Part shown: positions 1-9,432 of the stretch, one piece after another
Position numbering within the stretch: the stretch's first letter is position 1
How the letters are laid out: each line of letters opens with the position of its first letter
Assembly (NCBI GenBank): GCA_900548455.1
Contig: URKQ01000023.1
Coordinates: 1 to 54,912 of the forward strand
Length of the DNA: 54,912 nt
Origin: an uncultured Clostridium sp.
GTDB taxonomy: Bacteria > Bacillota > Clostridia > Clostridiales > Clostridiaceae
Direction of reading: 5' to 3'
Notes under the pieces: generated by a model
The model's input: the letters and a program-made list of their open reading frames with translations, nothing else
The model's database searches: none
Told to the model about the DNA's origin: nothing
Made by a program: the position numbers and the translations under genes

Positions 1-158
1 TTTTCAAAAGGAACCCTATGGTTCCCTTTGAGTATCTCTCCTTAACAAGGAGGGAACAGAGTCCCCTTCCAACCCCCTTAGGAAAAGCCGTGCACAAGCT
101 TATCATTTATTGCTAAGCATAACTTGTACATTCTATCACTCTATTTTACTACAGAGCC
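1..158 (-). repeat. Structured repeat, copy A (cut by window start)
   Basis: This stretch is nearly the same as 12621-12769. Positions 1-46 match 12621-12666 with one mismatch, and further shared blocks follow (CTTAGGAAAAGCCGTGCA, AGCATAACTTGTACATTCTA). Read on the minus strand it begins with GGCTCTGTAG and contains a GGGAACC / GGTTCC hairpin. Its 3' part lies outside the window. No open frame spans it. It is probably a copy of a small structured RNA or a non-coding mobile repeat; I do not recognise the family. Confidence 0.6.
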
Positions 159-275
159 TTAATAAGTTTTTACCTGCATTACTATTTTGCCTGTATTTTT
201 AAAAAATTGCAAGTATGTATACTATTTCAAAAATAGCAAATCTATAAAATAATAATCTTTATTGTAACTTATATA

Positions 276-2156
276 CTAAACAAATTGTTTAGAAATGAGC
301 CCTAGTAATTGACCAGTTAAATGTTTCAAATTTGTACATGCAACTACTTGAGGATACATTTCCTTTAAATCCTCATAACATGATAATCCTTCTTCATCTA
401 ATGCTATAGCAATAATTTTTGTACCTCTCTTAGTAATTTTTCTTACAGCATTTGCTGTATCTTTAATAGAAATTGGTGGTAAATAGCAACCTTTCCCATC
501 TAATCCATGGGCAGGAACGCCATCTGAAAGAACAAGTATTAATCTATCTTCTGCATTTGTATTTTCCTTAATATATTTTTCTGCCCAATACAATGATAAA
601 CCTTCTCTAGTTCCCTCGTAGGCATTCAAATTTAAAATATTATATTTTTCTTCATCTCTACCACTGAAGTCTATTAGAATATTATGTTCTACAATAGGTT
701 CATCATATATTGCTCTATGTTCTACTATTGCATGTTTAATATTTTGCTTTTTTAAGACTTCATGTAATATAACCGATGATATAATTGCACTTTCGTTTCT
801 ATCTCCATCCATTGACCCTGAACCATCAATCATAAGCATAATTGCAATATCTGGCACATCATATTCAATCACTGGTCTATACCAATATCTTTTTTTTACA
901 TCACCAAAACTTCTAGAATTAATTCCACTTCCAAAAATCTGTTTTTCATTTCTTGTAGAAATAGGCACCTTCAAAAGTTGTTTAAATTTTGAGTTATAAG
1001 AATTAATATTTAAATGATACCTATTGTAAATATTAAAATAAGCTTTTTTATAGGTAAAATTAATCTTTGGTTTTTTCTCTAAGATAGTAATATCTTTATG
1101 AATTGTAGAACAATCAAACTGCTTTCCATTCCAATTAACCTGTCTACCATTAAAGGTAGTAATAAAATTAACTTTATTTTCATTTTCAATAAATTCCCCT
1201 ATAATTTCTTTAAACTGCTTATCAAAATTCTTTGAAGGTAATTTATTATTATTTAAATCTTGAAATAATCTTCGAGTTACTTTAATAATTTTAGGTTTAG
1301 TCTTTATATTCCCTATCGTAGTAAAGTTTTCTTCATGAGTTTTCAAACCACCTAAAGTTTTTTCAAATGCTTCAGTGTTAAAATCTTCCAACCCATCAGG
1401 AATAAGTGGTTCAATAATATCAAATATTTGCTGTGCATAACTAAATCTTTCCTCAGGGTATACACAAATACTTCCTTCAATAAATAAATTTTTAGAAAGC
1501 TCTACATACTTAGCAATTGTCTTTTTAGGCATTTCTTGTTTCACCATAGGATAAAGCAACATTTCCACCATATAATCAAGAAACTGCATTAAATCATCCA
1601 CTGATGTTTTATGGACGTCCATATTTGAAATAACTTGAGCCGTTGTTCCTACTGATGGTGTATTGGAAAACAATCTAGAAACTCGTCCAAAAGTAAGATA
1701 TAATTCTAAATTATCATATTCGCTACATCCTGCCGCTTCTATAAAAGCATCCTCAATTATATTAAATATAAGAGCTAATATCTTCCCTTTAGCTTTTGAT
1801 GTATTTCTCTTATCTTTGCAAACTGGACTTGGAAATGGAGAATAAATTATATGTAAACTCTCATGAACATTCTGAGCACGCGTTACCATCTCTAGGGCAA
1901 ACCATAAATTTTTTGATAAATCATTAGGAATATTCATCCACTTTTCTGTTTTAGATAAAGCATCTTTATCTACAAACATATTGTCTAAAGAAGGATCAAT
2001 TACTATGTTTTTACCATCTGTAAAAGCACGATTTTCATTGATAAAGAATAATCTTACAAAATCATTTTCAGCTAGCATTTGAGCAAAATTTTCTTCTGCT
2101 GACCTTATTAAATCACATTGAAAACTATTTAAAATTTCTTCTTCTTCCTTATTCAA
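276..2156 (-). CDS. VWA-domain protein with HExxH metallopeptidase-like N-terminus
   Basis: The product is about 626 aa. The C-terminal half holds a von Willebrand A fold with the MIDAS motif DGSGSMDGD, which binds a metal ion and usually mediates protein contacts. The N-terminal half has VHESLH (an HExxH zinc-site motif) and, about 35 residues later, NIIEDAFIE, as in VWA proteins of the CobT/DUF2201 type. It follows a MoxR-type ATPase gene; such pairs act as chaperones that remodel or insert cofactors into target complexes. I chose a TTG start at 2156 because AGGAGGAGG lies 7 bases upstream of it. The in-frame ATG at 2180 lacks a ribosome site and overlaps the end of the upstream gene. The target of the pair is unknown. 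Confidence 0.85.
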   Translation of the reverse strand: MNKEEEEILNSFQCDLIRSAEENFAQMLAENDFVRLFFINENRAFTDGKNIVIDPSLDNMFVDKDALSKTEKWMNIPNDLSKNLWFALEMVTRAQNVHESLHIIYSPFPSPVCKDKRNTSKAKGKILALIFNIIEDAFIEAAGCSEYDNLELYLTFGRVSRLFSNTPSVGTTAQVISNMDVHKTSVDDLMQFLDYMVEMLLYPMVKQEMPKKTIAKYVELSKNLFIEGSICVYPEERFSYAQQIFDIIEPLIPDGLEDFNTEAFEKTLGGLKTHEENFTTIGNIKTKPKIIKVTRRLFQDLNNNKLPSKNFDKQFKEIIGEFIENENKVNFITTFNGRQVNWNGKQFDCSTIHKDITILEKKPKINFTYKKAYFNIYNRYHLNINSYNSKFKQLLKVPISTRNEKQIFGSGINSRSFGDVKKRYWYRPVIEYDVPDIAIMLMIDGSGSMDGDRNESAIISSVILHEVLKKQNIKHAIVEHRAIYDEPIVEHNILIDFSGRDEEKYNILNLNAYEGTREGLSLYWAEKYIKENTNAEDRLILVLSDGVPAHGLDGKGCYLPPISIKDTANAVRKITKRGTKIIAIALDEEGLSCYEDLKEMYPQVVACTNLKHLTGQLLGLISKQFV

Positions 2157-2170
2157 AGAATATCCTCCTC

Positions 2171-3697
2171 CTATTGCCATCTATAAATACGAATTATTGA
2201 ACGTATGGAATTTTCCATAATCCTATCACACTTTGCAATAGGAATAATTGTTCTTTCTGCTGCTTTTATATATCCATCATATTTAGCCATCCTAGCCCAA
2301 TTTTCTAAGTTTCTAGGTGAAATAACAATGTCCAGTTCCTCACTGTCAATTTTCTTTTTAACTTTATGATAAACGCTTAAAAGTTTATCAATAAAAGGAC
2401 TACACTCTGGAACCCTAGCCATAAGCATTTTTGAAATGGCCTCATCTGATAGTTCTGAGATCTCCACAATAGCATTAAATCTATTATATAGTGCTTGATT
2501 TAAATCCTTTGTTCCAAAATATCCAAAGTTCATTGTTGCAAAAAATCTAAAGTTTTTATGTCTTTTTACAACTTCACCATTATCTAAACGTACAAATCCA
2601 TTATCATCAAGCAATGAATTTAAAAAGGATAAGTATTGAGGTCTAGCAAAGTTAATTTCTTCAAAAACTACTGCTCCACCATCTCTTATTGCTTTTGTTA
2701 CATAGCTTTCTTTAAATATAATTTTATCTTCTTCTGGAATAAATTTTCCAAGAACAAATTCATCTAAATTTTCTGTACAATTTATAGTCTCTAATATTGG
2801 TAGATTTATAGTTTGACAAATTAATTTACAGGACATAGTTTTTCCAGTCCCAGCAGGACCATGAAAAAGTAAAGTTTTAATATCCCCATTAGTTATAGCA
2901 CTACATATATTATCTAGACCTTTAGGAAGTTCAAATTCCTCTCCAAACTTAGGAATAAACCTAAAATATTCTTTTGAAAAGTCATGACTTTCAAATTTAT
3001 CAACTATCGTTATTTTATCTTCTTCAGAAGCTTTAATATTTTCTTTTATAATTTCATAGGATGATGAACAAGATACCATTTGACTATAATCAAAGACTGA
3101 CAAATCTGTATATTCAACACTATATTCATCGAATTTATGAGTTTGATAAAAATCTTCATGCATATTTACAAAAATATCTGCTGCTGGGTTTTCAAGATAT
3201 TCAAAAAACATCTTATTAAAGTCCTTATTTAATTCAACCTCTCTTGCAAGAAGTGCTGAAAAAATAGGTAAAAGTTTATTTAACATTCTAAGATGATCCA
3301 TATTTCCATCAATCCATCTATCATTTTCATCATATGCACCCAACTTAATACTACAGTTTTCTACTAGTACTTTATAACCATAAATATTGTCATCAACTAT
3401 TTCATTTATCCTATAATCCCTGGGTATATTAATCATCAAATATAGGGTTTTCCCATCATCAGACACATAGTAATCTCCTACGGTATCATTTCCTGAGATT
3501 ATACTATTCATGATATCGGAAAATAATGTTATAGCTTCGCCTATAGGTTGACATAAGGTAGTTGTTCCATTATAAGATTGATTTTTGGGATGAACATAGT
3601 ATTGAGTAGCATCAGATAAATGTTTAAACCCAAACCCCTTATATATTTCATCCCCTGTAACTCTTACTACTCTATAAGAAATTTTAAATATATTCAT
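2171..3697 (-). CDS. MoxR-type AAA+ ATPase
   Basis: The product is about 508 aa. The first 250 residues match no family I recognise. The rest is an AAA+ module with Walker A GPAGTGKT, Walker B-like AVVFEEIN, sensor 1 ATMNFG and an arginine-finger region NRFNAI, as in MoxR/CbbQ/dynein-related ATPases. These use ATP to remodel partner complexes together with a VWA protein, which is the next gene downstream with only a few bases between them. The start is set at the ATG at 3697 because GGAGG lies 5 bases before it; an ATG four codons earlier is possible. The two genes form a self-contained operon; no substrate complex is obvious nearby, unless it serves the metalloenzyme operon at 3845-11444. 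Confidence 0.88.
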   Translation of the reverse strand: MNIFKISYRVVRVTGDEIYKGFGFKHLSDATQYYVHPKNQSYNGTTTLCQPIGEAITLFSDIMNSIISGNDTVGDYYVSDDGKTLYLMINIPRDYRINEIVDDNIYGYKVLVENCSIKLGAYDENDRWIDGNMDHLRMLNKLLPIFSALLAREVELNKDFNKMFFEYLENPAADIFVNMHEDFYQTHKFDEYSVEYTDLSVFDYSQMVSCSSSYEIIKENIKASEEDKITIVDKFESHDFSKEYFRFIPKFGEEFELPKGLDNICSAITNGDIKTLLFHGPAGTGKTMSCKLICQTINLPILETINCTENLDEFVLGKFIPEEDKIIFKESYVTKAIRDGGAVVFEEINFARPQYLSFLNSLLDDNGFVRLDNGEVVKRHKNFRFFATMNFGYFGTKDLNQALYNRFNAIVEISELSDEAISKMLMARVPECSPFIDKLLSVYHKVKKKIDSEELDIVISPRNLENWARMAKYDGYIKAAERTIIPIAKCDRIMENSIRSIIRIYRWQ

Positions 3698-3785
3698 ATA
3701 TTCCTCCATGCTTTAAACCGTCATATTATATTCCTTGATATTAAAGTAATTTTACCATAATATCCTATAATTCTTCAATTTGTAT

Positions 3786-3836
3786 ATATTAACAAAAAAC
3801 CTCATCCTAGCAATTAATGTTAAGATGAGGCTTTAT
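3786..3836 (-). terminator. Intrinsic terminator of the metalloenzyme operon
   Basis: On the minus strand a GCCTCATC ... GATGAGG hairpin is followed by TTTTTTG. It lies just past the stop codon of the ene-reductase gene at 3845. Confidence 0.8.
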
Positions 3837-3844
3837 TATTGCAC

Positions 3845-6109
3845 CTAAATTTCTACTGCTAATGCATAAGCACTTCTTACAGCATCAATAACCTTTGCTG
3901 GTTTAAAAGAGTCTCCAATACAGTAAATTTCTTGTGCTACATGATTTTTTAAAGCATTATAGTATAATTCATTTTCTGACCTAAATCCTAAAGCAAGCAA
4001 CACAAAATCAGCATCAATTGAAACTTGTTTTGTTTCCGTTCCTGATGATTTTGCAAGAGGATTTTCTGTGTTCTTAGGAAGTAATGGTGTCCAACTTATA
4101 TATGGATCTGGCAAGTATTTAGAAGTTTTTTGTGCTGCAATAACTTTTCCATCTACAAATTTTTCAACACGACATCCATTATATAGATTTACATTATTAT
4201 TTAATCTTAAATAATTTAATAAATGACCACGGTTAGCTGTACATGCACCTTCCATAAAATTATCTGCCATTTCTAATACATCTACTTTTTTATTGTTTTC
4301 ATAGGCTAATTTATATGCAGTTTCAACTCCTACAACGCCACCACCTATAATTACAATTTTTTCTTTTCCTTTTAATATATCTGGATTTACAAGAGCATCA
4401 GTTGCCATTGCATAAGGAGTATTCTTTAGGCCTTCAAATGGCGGAACTATATCTCTTGTACCATTAGCAAATACAACTGTATCAAACTGATCTTTTATTA
4501 CTTCTATATCTACCTTTGTATTAAACTTCTTAATTAATCCATATTGTTCAGCTGTTTTATTTACTTGACAATCAAGGTAAGAAACATAATTTTTAATATC
4601 AAATTTAACCATCGGTGCTCCACCTGATATAAGTTTACCTCCTACTTTATCCGTAGCTTCAAATAAAGTTACCTTATGTCCCTTTTTAGCAGCATTAATT
4701 GCAAAAACACATCCTGCTGGTCCAGCTCCAATAACAGCTATATTTTTAGGTTTTTCTGTTTTCATATTTTTAGAATACTTGTCTTCAAAGCCACATCTTG
4801 GATTTACTGCACATTGGATATGACCTCCTTCAACAAATTCATTAACGCATCCTTCTTGGCAACCAATACAAGGACGAATATCCTCAATTTGATTATTATA
4901 TAATTTATTTGGCCAATATGGATCTGCAAGTAGAGGTCGTCCTAACATTACCATATCTGCCATACCCTCTTTAATTACTTCTTCTGCCAAATCAGGATAG
5001 CCAAGTTTTCCTACTGCAACAATAACAACATCTTGACCTTTATTAGTTTTTATATTATTTTTATTAAAATAATCCTTGGCAACCTTAGATATTAACTTAA
5101 AACATCCTGCTGGCATTCCTGCAGGTGGATGTGGTAACCACCAGTTATCATAGCATCCTAGATCCACATCAAAGCAGTCAACTCCTGCCTTTATCAAGGC
5201 TTCCATAAATTTCAATGTTTCGTTAATTGTCCTACCCTTTGTATATTTACGCAATGTAGGCATATTTTCAATATCTTTATAAGTTTCATTTAAAGCAAGA
5301 GATAAATCTATTCTATACATAATTGGATAATGTGGTCCTACCTTCTCCCTAATTGCCTTAACTAAATCCACTCCAAATCTATACGGGTCTGAATATTTAC
5401 CCATTTTACGACGATTAAATGCTGGATTAGTAAGTTGCTCTAACAAGTATCCCTCATGCCCATGAAGATATACTCCATCAATGCCTTGACATTTTGCATC
5501 TAACGCAGCTTGAGCTCCATTTTTAATAATAGTATTTAACTTTCTATCTGAAAGACGTAAGCATGGAATTGCTGGAATATAAAAACTTTTATTAAAAGAT
5601 GCTGATACCGGTAGCTTTTTCTCATTTATAACACACATTGGTGCTCCAACTCTACCAAGTCCAGGTGTAAGTTGTATAAATATTTTTGAGTCATAGGCAT
5701 GAACACTTGTTGCTAAATCTCTCCAACCTACAAGGTTAGTTCTAGTTCTATCTATCCTTGGAAAATAAGATAATTTCCCAGGTTCAGTAACCGTTGGATC
5801 TACTCCATGAGAAATAGGTATTAAGCCCGTTGTTAAAAGGCCTGTACCACCTTTTGCTCGCTCTGTAAAATATTCAATCATTTTATCGTTAGGTCGTCCA
5901 TTTTCTTCACACATCTGAAGATTTCCCATAGGTGCCATAACTAGTCTGTTTTTAATTTTCACACTATTTATCATAACTGGTGAGAAAATATTATCAAAAG
6001 GATATAGTTCCCCAGTAATTCCTCTTGCATCTTCTGGATGCTCCATAAACCAATCACCATAAGTATCTACCAATTTTTGAACAAGACTATCTGTCTTTAA
6101 ATTACTCAT
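3845..6109 (-). CDS. Fe-S/FMN/FAD ene-reductase (2,4-dienoyl-CoA / 2-enoate reductase family)
   Basis: The product is 754 aa, longer than typical FadH or 2-enoate reductases (about 640-670 aa). Residues about 35-400 form an Old-Yellow-Enzyme FMN barrel with HGHEGYLL and LGRPLLADP. The Fe-S motif C-x2-C-x3-C-x11-C is at about 414-433. FAD and NAD(P)H Rossmann folds follow (GAGPAG near 462, then IIGGGVVGVE). Such enzymes pass electrons from NAD(P)H through FAD, 4Fe-4S and FMN to an activated C=C bond. The start at 6109 has GGGGG upstream; a longer frame reaches 6154 but overlaps the upstream gene. It is the last gene of the operon that encodes the dehydratase-type enzyme, so it may reduce the unsaturated product of that enzyme. 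The substrate cannot be read from sequence. Confidence 0.88.
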   Translation of the reverse strand: MSNLKTDSLVQKLVDTYGDWFMEHPEDARGITGELYPFDNIFSPVMINSVKIKNRLVMAPMGNLQMCEENGRPNDKMIEYFTERAKGGTGLLTTGLIPISHGVDPTVTEPGKLSYFPRIDRTRTNLVGWRDLATSVHAYDSKIFIQLTPGLGRVGAPMCVINEKKLPVSASFNKSFYIPAIPCLRLSDRKLNTIIKNGAQAALDAKCQGIDGVYLHGHEGYLLEQLTNPAFNRRKMGKYSDPYRFGVDLVKAIREKVGPHYPIMYRIDLSLALNETYKDIENMPTLRKYTKGRTINETLKFMEALIKAGVDCFDVDLGCYDNWWLPHPPAGMPAGCFKLISKVAKDYFNKNNIKTNKGQDVVIVAVGKLGYPDLAEEVIKEGMADMVMLGRPLLADPYWPNKLYNNQIEDIRPCIGCQEGCVNEFVEGGHIQCAVNPRCGFEDKYSKNMKTEKPKNIAVIGAGPAGCVFAINAAKKGHKVTLFEATDKVGGKLISGGAPMVKFDIKNYVSYLDCQVNKTAEQYGLIKKFNTKVDIEVIKDQFDTVVFANGTRDIVPPFEGLKNTPYAMATDALVNPDILKGKEKIVIIGGGVVGVETAYKLAYENNKKVDVLEMADNFMEGACTANRGHLLNYLRLNNNVNLYNGCRVEKFVDGKVIAAQKTSKYLPDPYISWTPLLPKNTENPLAKSSGTETKQVSIDADFVLLALGFRSENELYYNALKNHVAQEIYCIGDSFKPAKVIDAVRSAYALAVEI

Positions 6110-6137
6110 ATTTACCCCCAAAACTATATTTATTTTC

Positions 6138-6860
6138 TTAATCATTCTTTGCATTGAAGTGAAGCTCTCTCAAAGCCTCAATGTCATCACATATTGATGT
6201 TAATGGACATGATTCACAATCCACAATAACATTTTTTAATATATGATCGAAGGCATTTGTAATAGAATCTATTTCCCTACTTTTTTCAATAAGCTCATCA
6301 ATAAACGGATAATCACCAACTAAAAAAATCATCCATACATTATTTACACCCTCTATTTTCTTATAATGGTTAATAAATAAATTACCTATAATCTCAAAGT
6401 TAATTCCCCTTTTAATTGCTTCTTTACTAACACGAACATTTTCCTTATTTTCAATGCTAGATGAAAGAATCATATATCCCTGTGGAATCACTTTAAATCT
6501 TTCATATTCTAATCTCTTTATTCCAATATAAGCTTTATTAGGATCATCAACCTTATCTACATTTATAAATGTAATTCTTGAAAAATTTGTACTGTGTTTT
6601 ATTTCATTCAAGTCTTTGCCATACAGTAGAATTCGATCATTATTAATTAATTCATAATTACTAGTTAAGCAATTATAAACAGTACAGGGATTCATTCTAC
6701 TTCCAAGTTCAAAGGCAACTTCTCTCTCCAGCAAAAACTCATTATTCTTAAGACAATTCCACATTACATCTTTATGAACTTTAAGTTCTCTACATTCATA
6801 GTCCTTTAGAACCTCTAAAGTTTTTTTAATAACATTATCATATACTTTCATATAGCCCAT
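6138..6860 (-). CDS. Truncated acetyl-CoA synthase beta (AcsB/CdhC)-like protein
   Basis: The product is 240 aa. Its sequence follows the middle part of the acetyl-CoA synthase beta subunit, as I recall that family: FELGS with ILLYGKDLNEI (ACS: EFGG ... IEVIGPDIDDV), then VRVSKEAIKRGINFEIIGNL (ACS: IRISKEAFKKGFRLRHLGEI), then a helix IDELIEKSREI. It ends with C-E-S-C-PLTSI-C where ACS has the first cysteines of the A-cluster cubane (YSCTLCQSF...C). The N-terminal CODH-binding domain and the rest of the A-cluster domain, including the distal-nickel Cys-Gly-Cys, are absent. It therefore cannot do the full ACS reaction. A CooC/AcsF-like ATPase in the same operon supports the link. The role may be metal or Fe-S binding or electron transfer. 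Confidence 0.7.
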   Translation of the reverse strand: MGYMKVYDNVIKKTLEVLKDYECRELKVHKDVMWNCLKNNEFLLEREVAFELGSRMNPCTVYNCLTSNYELINNDRILLYGKDLNEIKHSTNFSRITFINVDKVDDPNKAYIGIKRLEYERFKVIPQGYMILSSSIENKENVRVSKEAIKRGINFEIIGNLFINHYKKIEGVNNVWMIFLVGDYPFIDELIEKSREIDSITNAFDHILKNVIVDCESCPLTSICDDIEALRELHFNAKND

Positions 6861-6868
6861 CCATATTT

Positions 6869-7024
6869 CTAGATTTTTTCTTCAACTTCCCTTTTATCAT
6901 GGATCTTAATTAAACTATTATATATCTTTTCTATTAACTTACCATCCCCGTTTGTTATGTATGTTAAGAAAGTCAATATAAATAGTACTGCAATAATAAT
7001 TAAAATAATAATTAGTGCCTTCAT
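6869..7024 (-). CDS. Small single-pass membrane protein, 51 aa
   Basis: This short frame sits in the gap between the activator gene and the AcsB-like gene. It starts with ATG after GGAGG at 7 bases. Residues about 3-25 are a strongly hydrophobic segment (MKALIIILIIIAVLFILTF). A charged tail follows (GKLIEKIYNSLIKIHDKREV). The good ribosome site, tight fit between neighbours and membrane-anchor layout argue that it is real. It could tether the complex to the membrane or be a small regulator. I do not recognise a family. Confidence 0.7.
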   Translation of the reverse strand: MKALIIILIIIAVLFILTFLTYITNGDGKLIEKIYNSLIKIHDKREVEEKI

Positions 7025-7041
7025 TACAATCCTCCATTACT

Positions 7042-7839
7042 TTATTCTAAACTCAAACCCTTTTGCCTTGCATACTCTGCTGCTCCCAATGCTCCCATTA
7101 GTTGTGGGTCCACTTTAAGGTCAATTACTTTAATTCTTAATACCTTTTCTATAGCCTTTTTTAAGCCCTCATTTTTAGCACAGCCTCCAGTTAAAGTAAC
7201 CTTATCTTTAGCTCCAGCCTTTTTTGCCATAATAAAGCATCTCTTAGCCACTGCTTGTTGAATTCCAGCTGCAATTTCTTCTCTTGGTTTTCCTTCTCCA
7301 ACAAGAGTTATAACTTCTGACTCTGCAAATACAGTACATTGAGAAGTAATAGGAATAACATTTTGTGTTGATAAAGATATATCTGAAAACTCCTCAAGGG
7401 TACACTCAAAAGCTCTAGCCATAGCTTCAAAGAACCTACCTGTACCTGCTGCACACTTGTCATTCATTGCAAAAGACAATACTGTGCCATCATCATCTAT
7501 GGCAATTCCCTTAACATCTTGTCCACCTATATCAATAATTGCTTTTACATTAGGGTCTGTTACATGTACACCCATTGCATGACAAGAAATCTCAGAAATA
7601 TTCTCCTGTGCCTGTGGAACTTTATTTCTACCATATCCCGTTCCTATAATATAATCTAAATCCTCAATTTTATTTATTCCTTCTGACTTAGAAATAACAT
7701 CATTCATTGCAAGTTCTGCACTCTCAGCACTATTAATTTTGCTTCTAATAATTGTACTTGCTACTATTTTCCCATCTTCATCTAGGATCACTGCCTTTGT
7801 GTAAGTAGATCCAACGTCACATCCACCAAAATATTTCAT
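7042..7839 (-). CDS. 2-hydroxyacyl-CoA dehydratase / benzoyl-CoA reductase activator ATPase (HgdC/BadG family)
   Basis: The product is 265 aa, with an ASKHA (actin/hexokinase-type) fold. It starts GCDVGSTYTKAV, has the second phosphate motif DIGGQD near 103-108, and has NDKCAAGTGRF (Cys129) and SQCTVFAESEV (Cys168). In this family those two cysteines hold one 4Fe-4S cluster between two subunits. The protein hydrolyses ATP to inject a low-potential electron into the partner dehydratase or reductase, encoded by the two genes upstream. The start at 7839 has GGAGG 5 bases before it; an ATG seven codons earlier has no ribosome site. The gene begins about 25 bases past the stop of the large subunit, so translation is probably coupled. 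Confidence 0.93.
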   Translation of the reverse strand: MKYFGGCDVGSTYTKAVILDEDGKIVASTIIRSKINSAESAELAMNDVISKSEGINKIEDLDYIIGTGYGRNKVPQAQENISEISCHAMGVHVTDPNVKAIIDIGGQDVKGIAIDDDGTVLSFAMNDKCAAGTGRFFEAMARAFECTLEEFSDISLSTQNVIPITSQCTVFAESEVITLVGEGKPREEIAAGIQQAVAKRCFIMAKKAGAKDKVTLTGGCAKNEGLKKAIEKVLRIKVIDLKVDPQLMGALGAAEYARQKGLSLE

Positions 7840-7863
7840 GTTAACCTCCAATATTTTCATTTA

Positions 7864-9432
7864 TTACCAAGCTAGTGTGTCTTCATAATCCAATAGTGTT
7901 GGGTCTAATGGTTTTTCTCTAAATACATTAATCATATATTTATTAAAAGCTTCTCTCATTTCTCTTCTTGATACAGTACGTGCGTCCATAAGGTCATGCG
8001 GAATCCAAATCATATGAATACCACGCTCTCGAGCCTGTTCTTCATAAAGTCCATGCAGTCCACCTACATTTTTACAAGATACATGATCAAACATTATTAC
8101 AATGTTAACATTGAATTTTTCACACATCTTCCAACACTCATCAAGAGAATTAGCATAGCCTCCATTAGTATGTGAACGCATCATCATTTTTTCATAACTT
8201 TTGGCCATATCTATCATAGCTTGGTCTTTATTACCTACATGCATAAAATGATGAGATAACATGCATTCCATATCAACCATGGTTTTAACACCCCAGCAAT
8301 GCTGAGCCCAATAAGTAAAATTAGTATAATAATGTGCTGGACATGCCCATACGATAGCCCGATACTTTGGTTTATTTGCATCATTTTTTCTATCTATTTC
8401 ATATCCCTTTTTCATCATCTTATCAACCTTAAGATCTGTCTTTAAGAAAAATGGATCTAAGCACCCTGTTCCCATAAATTCATATTCTCTTTGAAGAGCC
8501 AAGGCACCATTACAAACTTGAGGATAATCTGTACAATTAACATCCCATTTATTTAACATACATTGAACTTCCTCATTATACATTTTACACCCCTTCCAAA
8601 AGGCGTCCCAATCCCATTTTACATCATACTGCTTTTCAATAAATTCAATACATGCTTTAAGGTTTTTCACAGCATAATCTTGGACTTGCTCCTCTTTAAA
8701 TCTTTGAGGAGGAGTAATCTGAAAAATTGGAATATCCTTAAGATACCTTGTCATAAATGCAACTTGACCTAAGGAACCATCACAAGGCATAGAACTTGTG
8801 ATATATGTTTTTCCCACTATAGGATAATCATCAGCTACAGCAACCCCTGATTCTGTTGCAGGAAAAGGACATAAATCTGGTGCTAACCCAAAATGTTCAA
8901 CCACATCTATATAGTAGGGATTAGCTGTTTGATCTATTTCACTTGGCATACCTACTGCAAGCATTGCAATATCAATCCATTTAATAGTTGGAAATCCAGC
9001 CATAATAAACTTAGGAGTCATTTCATCAAACATAATTGTTTTTTCTCGAAGTTTAGCTGCTTTTTTACTATTAGGACGAAGATGCTTATCTCTAACAATC
9101 ATGGTGGCTACACAATCTACAGAACTATGAACTAATGAAAAAAACTGTTCATGGGCATATCTAAGTTCCTTTCCTCTTAAACCTAATGTATGCTTGTCTA
9201 TCATATTAGAGGCTGTTAGAAAGGACACCATCCAACGATATCTCTTAAGAGCTTTTATCATTAGTATTGGATGCACTCCTAACTTTAATCCCATATATCC
9301 ATATAACTTAATCCAGCGTCCATAATCGTACATAGTATCTTTAAAACCCTTCCATTCACGCTTTCTAAAGGTTCTACTATCCTTGTTGTAAAATCTTCCA
9401 AGCCCCTTGGATTCATTAATAGCTTCTGCCAT
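7864..9432 (-). CDS. 2-hydroxyacyl-CoA dehydratase / BCR-family large subunit
   Basis: The product is 522 aa, somewhat longer than known alpha subunits (about 430-480 aa). The family signature is at the end: HVSCKNVGG followed by IPHDLMDARTVSRREMREAF, matching the C-terminal (E)GD-x-D-R region of HgdA/HgdB proteins. Candidate cluster ligands are Cys107, Cys188 (APDLCPFPATESG) and Cys217 (SSMPCDGS). The family carries a low-potential 4Fe-4S or double-cubane cluster that performs radical dehydration or reduction after ATP-driven electron transfer from the activator. No CoA-transferase, dehydrogenase or acyl-CoA ligase gene lies near, unlike amino-acid-fermentation operons. The stop is directly next to the start region of the activator gene, and the start directly follows the small subunit gene. 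Confidence 0.85.
   Translation of the reverse strand: MAEAINESKGLGRFYNKDSRTFRKREWKGFKDTMYDYGRWIKLYGYMGLKLGVHPILMIKALKRYRWMVSFLTASNMIDKHTLGLRGKELRYAHEQFFSLVHSSVDCVATMIVRDKHLRPNSKKAAKLREKTIMFDEMTPKFIMAGFPTIKWIDIAMLAVGMPSEIDQTANPYYIDVVEHFGLAPDLCPFPATESGVAVADDYPIVGKTYITSSMPCDGSLGQVAFMTRYLKDIPIFQITPPQRFKEEQVQDYAVKNLKACIEFIEKQYDVKWDWDAFWKGCKMYNEEVQCMLNKWDVNCTDYPQVCNGALALQREYEFMGTGCLDPFFLKTDLKVDKMMKKGYEIDRKNDANKPKYRAIVWACPAHYYTNFTYWAQHCWGVKTMVDMECMLSHHFMHVGNKDQAMIDMAKSYEKMMMRSHTNGGYANSLDECWKMCEKFNVNIVIMFDHVSCKNVGGLHGLYEEQARERGIHMIWIPHDLMDARTVSRREMREAFNKYMINVFREKPLDPTLLDYEDTLAW

Noticed and set aside
1..158. Known riboswitch or 6S/raiA-type RNA identity for the structured repeat
   Set aside because: I could not match conserved cores of c-di-GMP, TPP, cobalamin, SAM, glycine or T-box elements; family assignment would need a covariance search.
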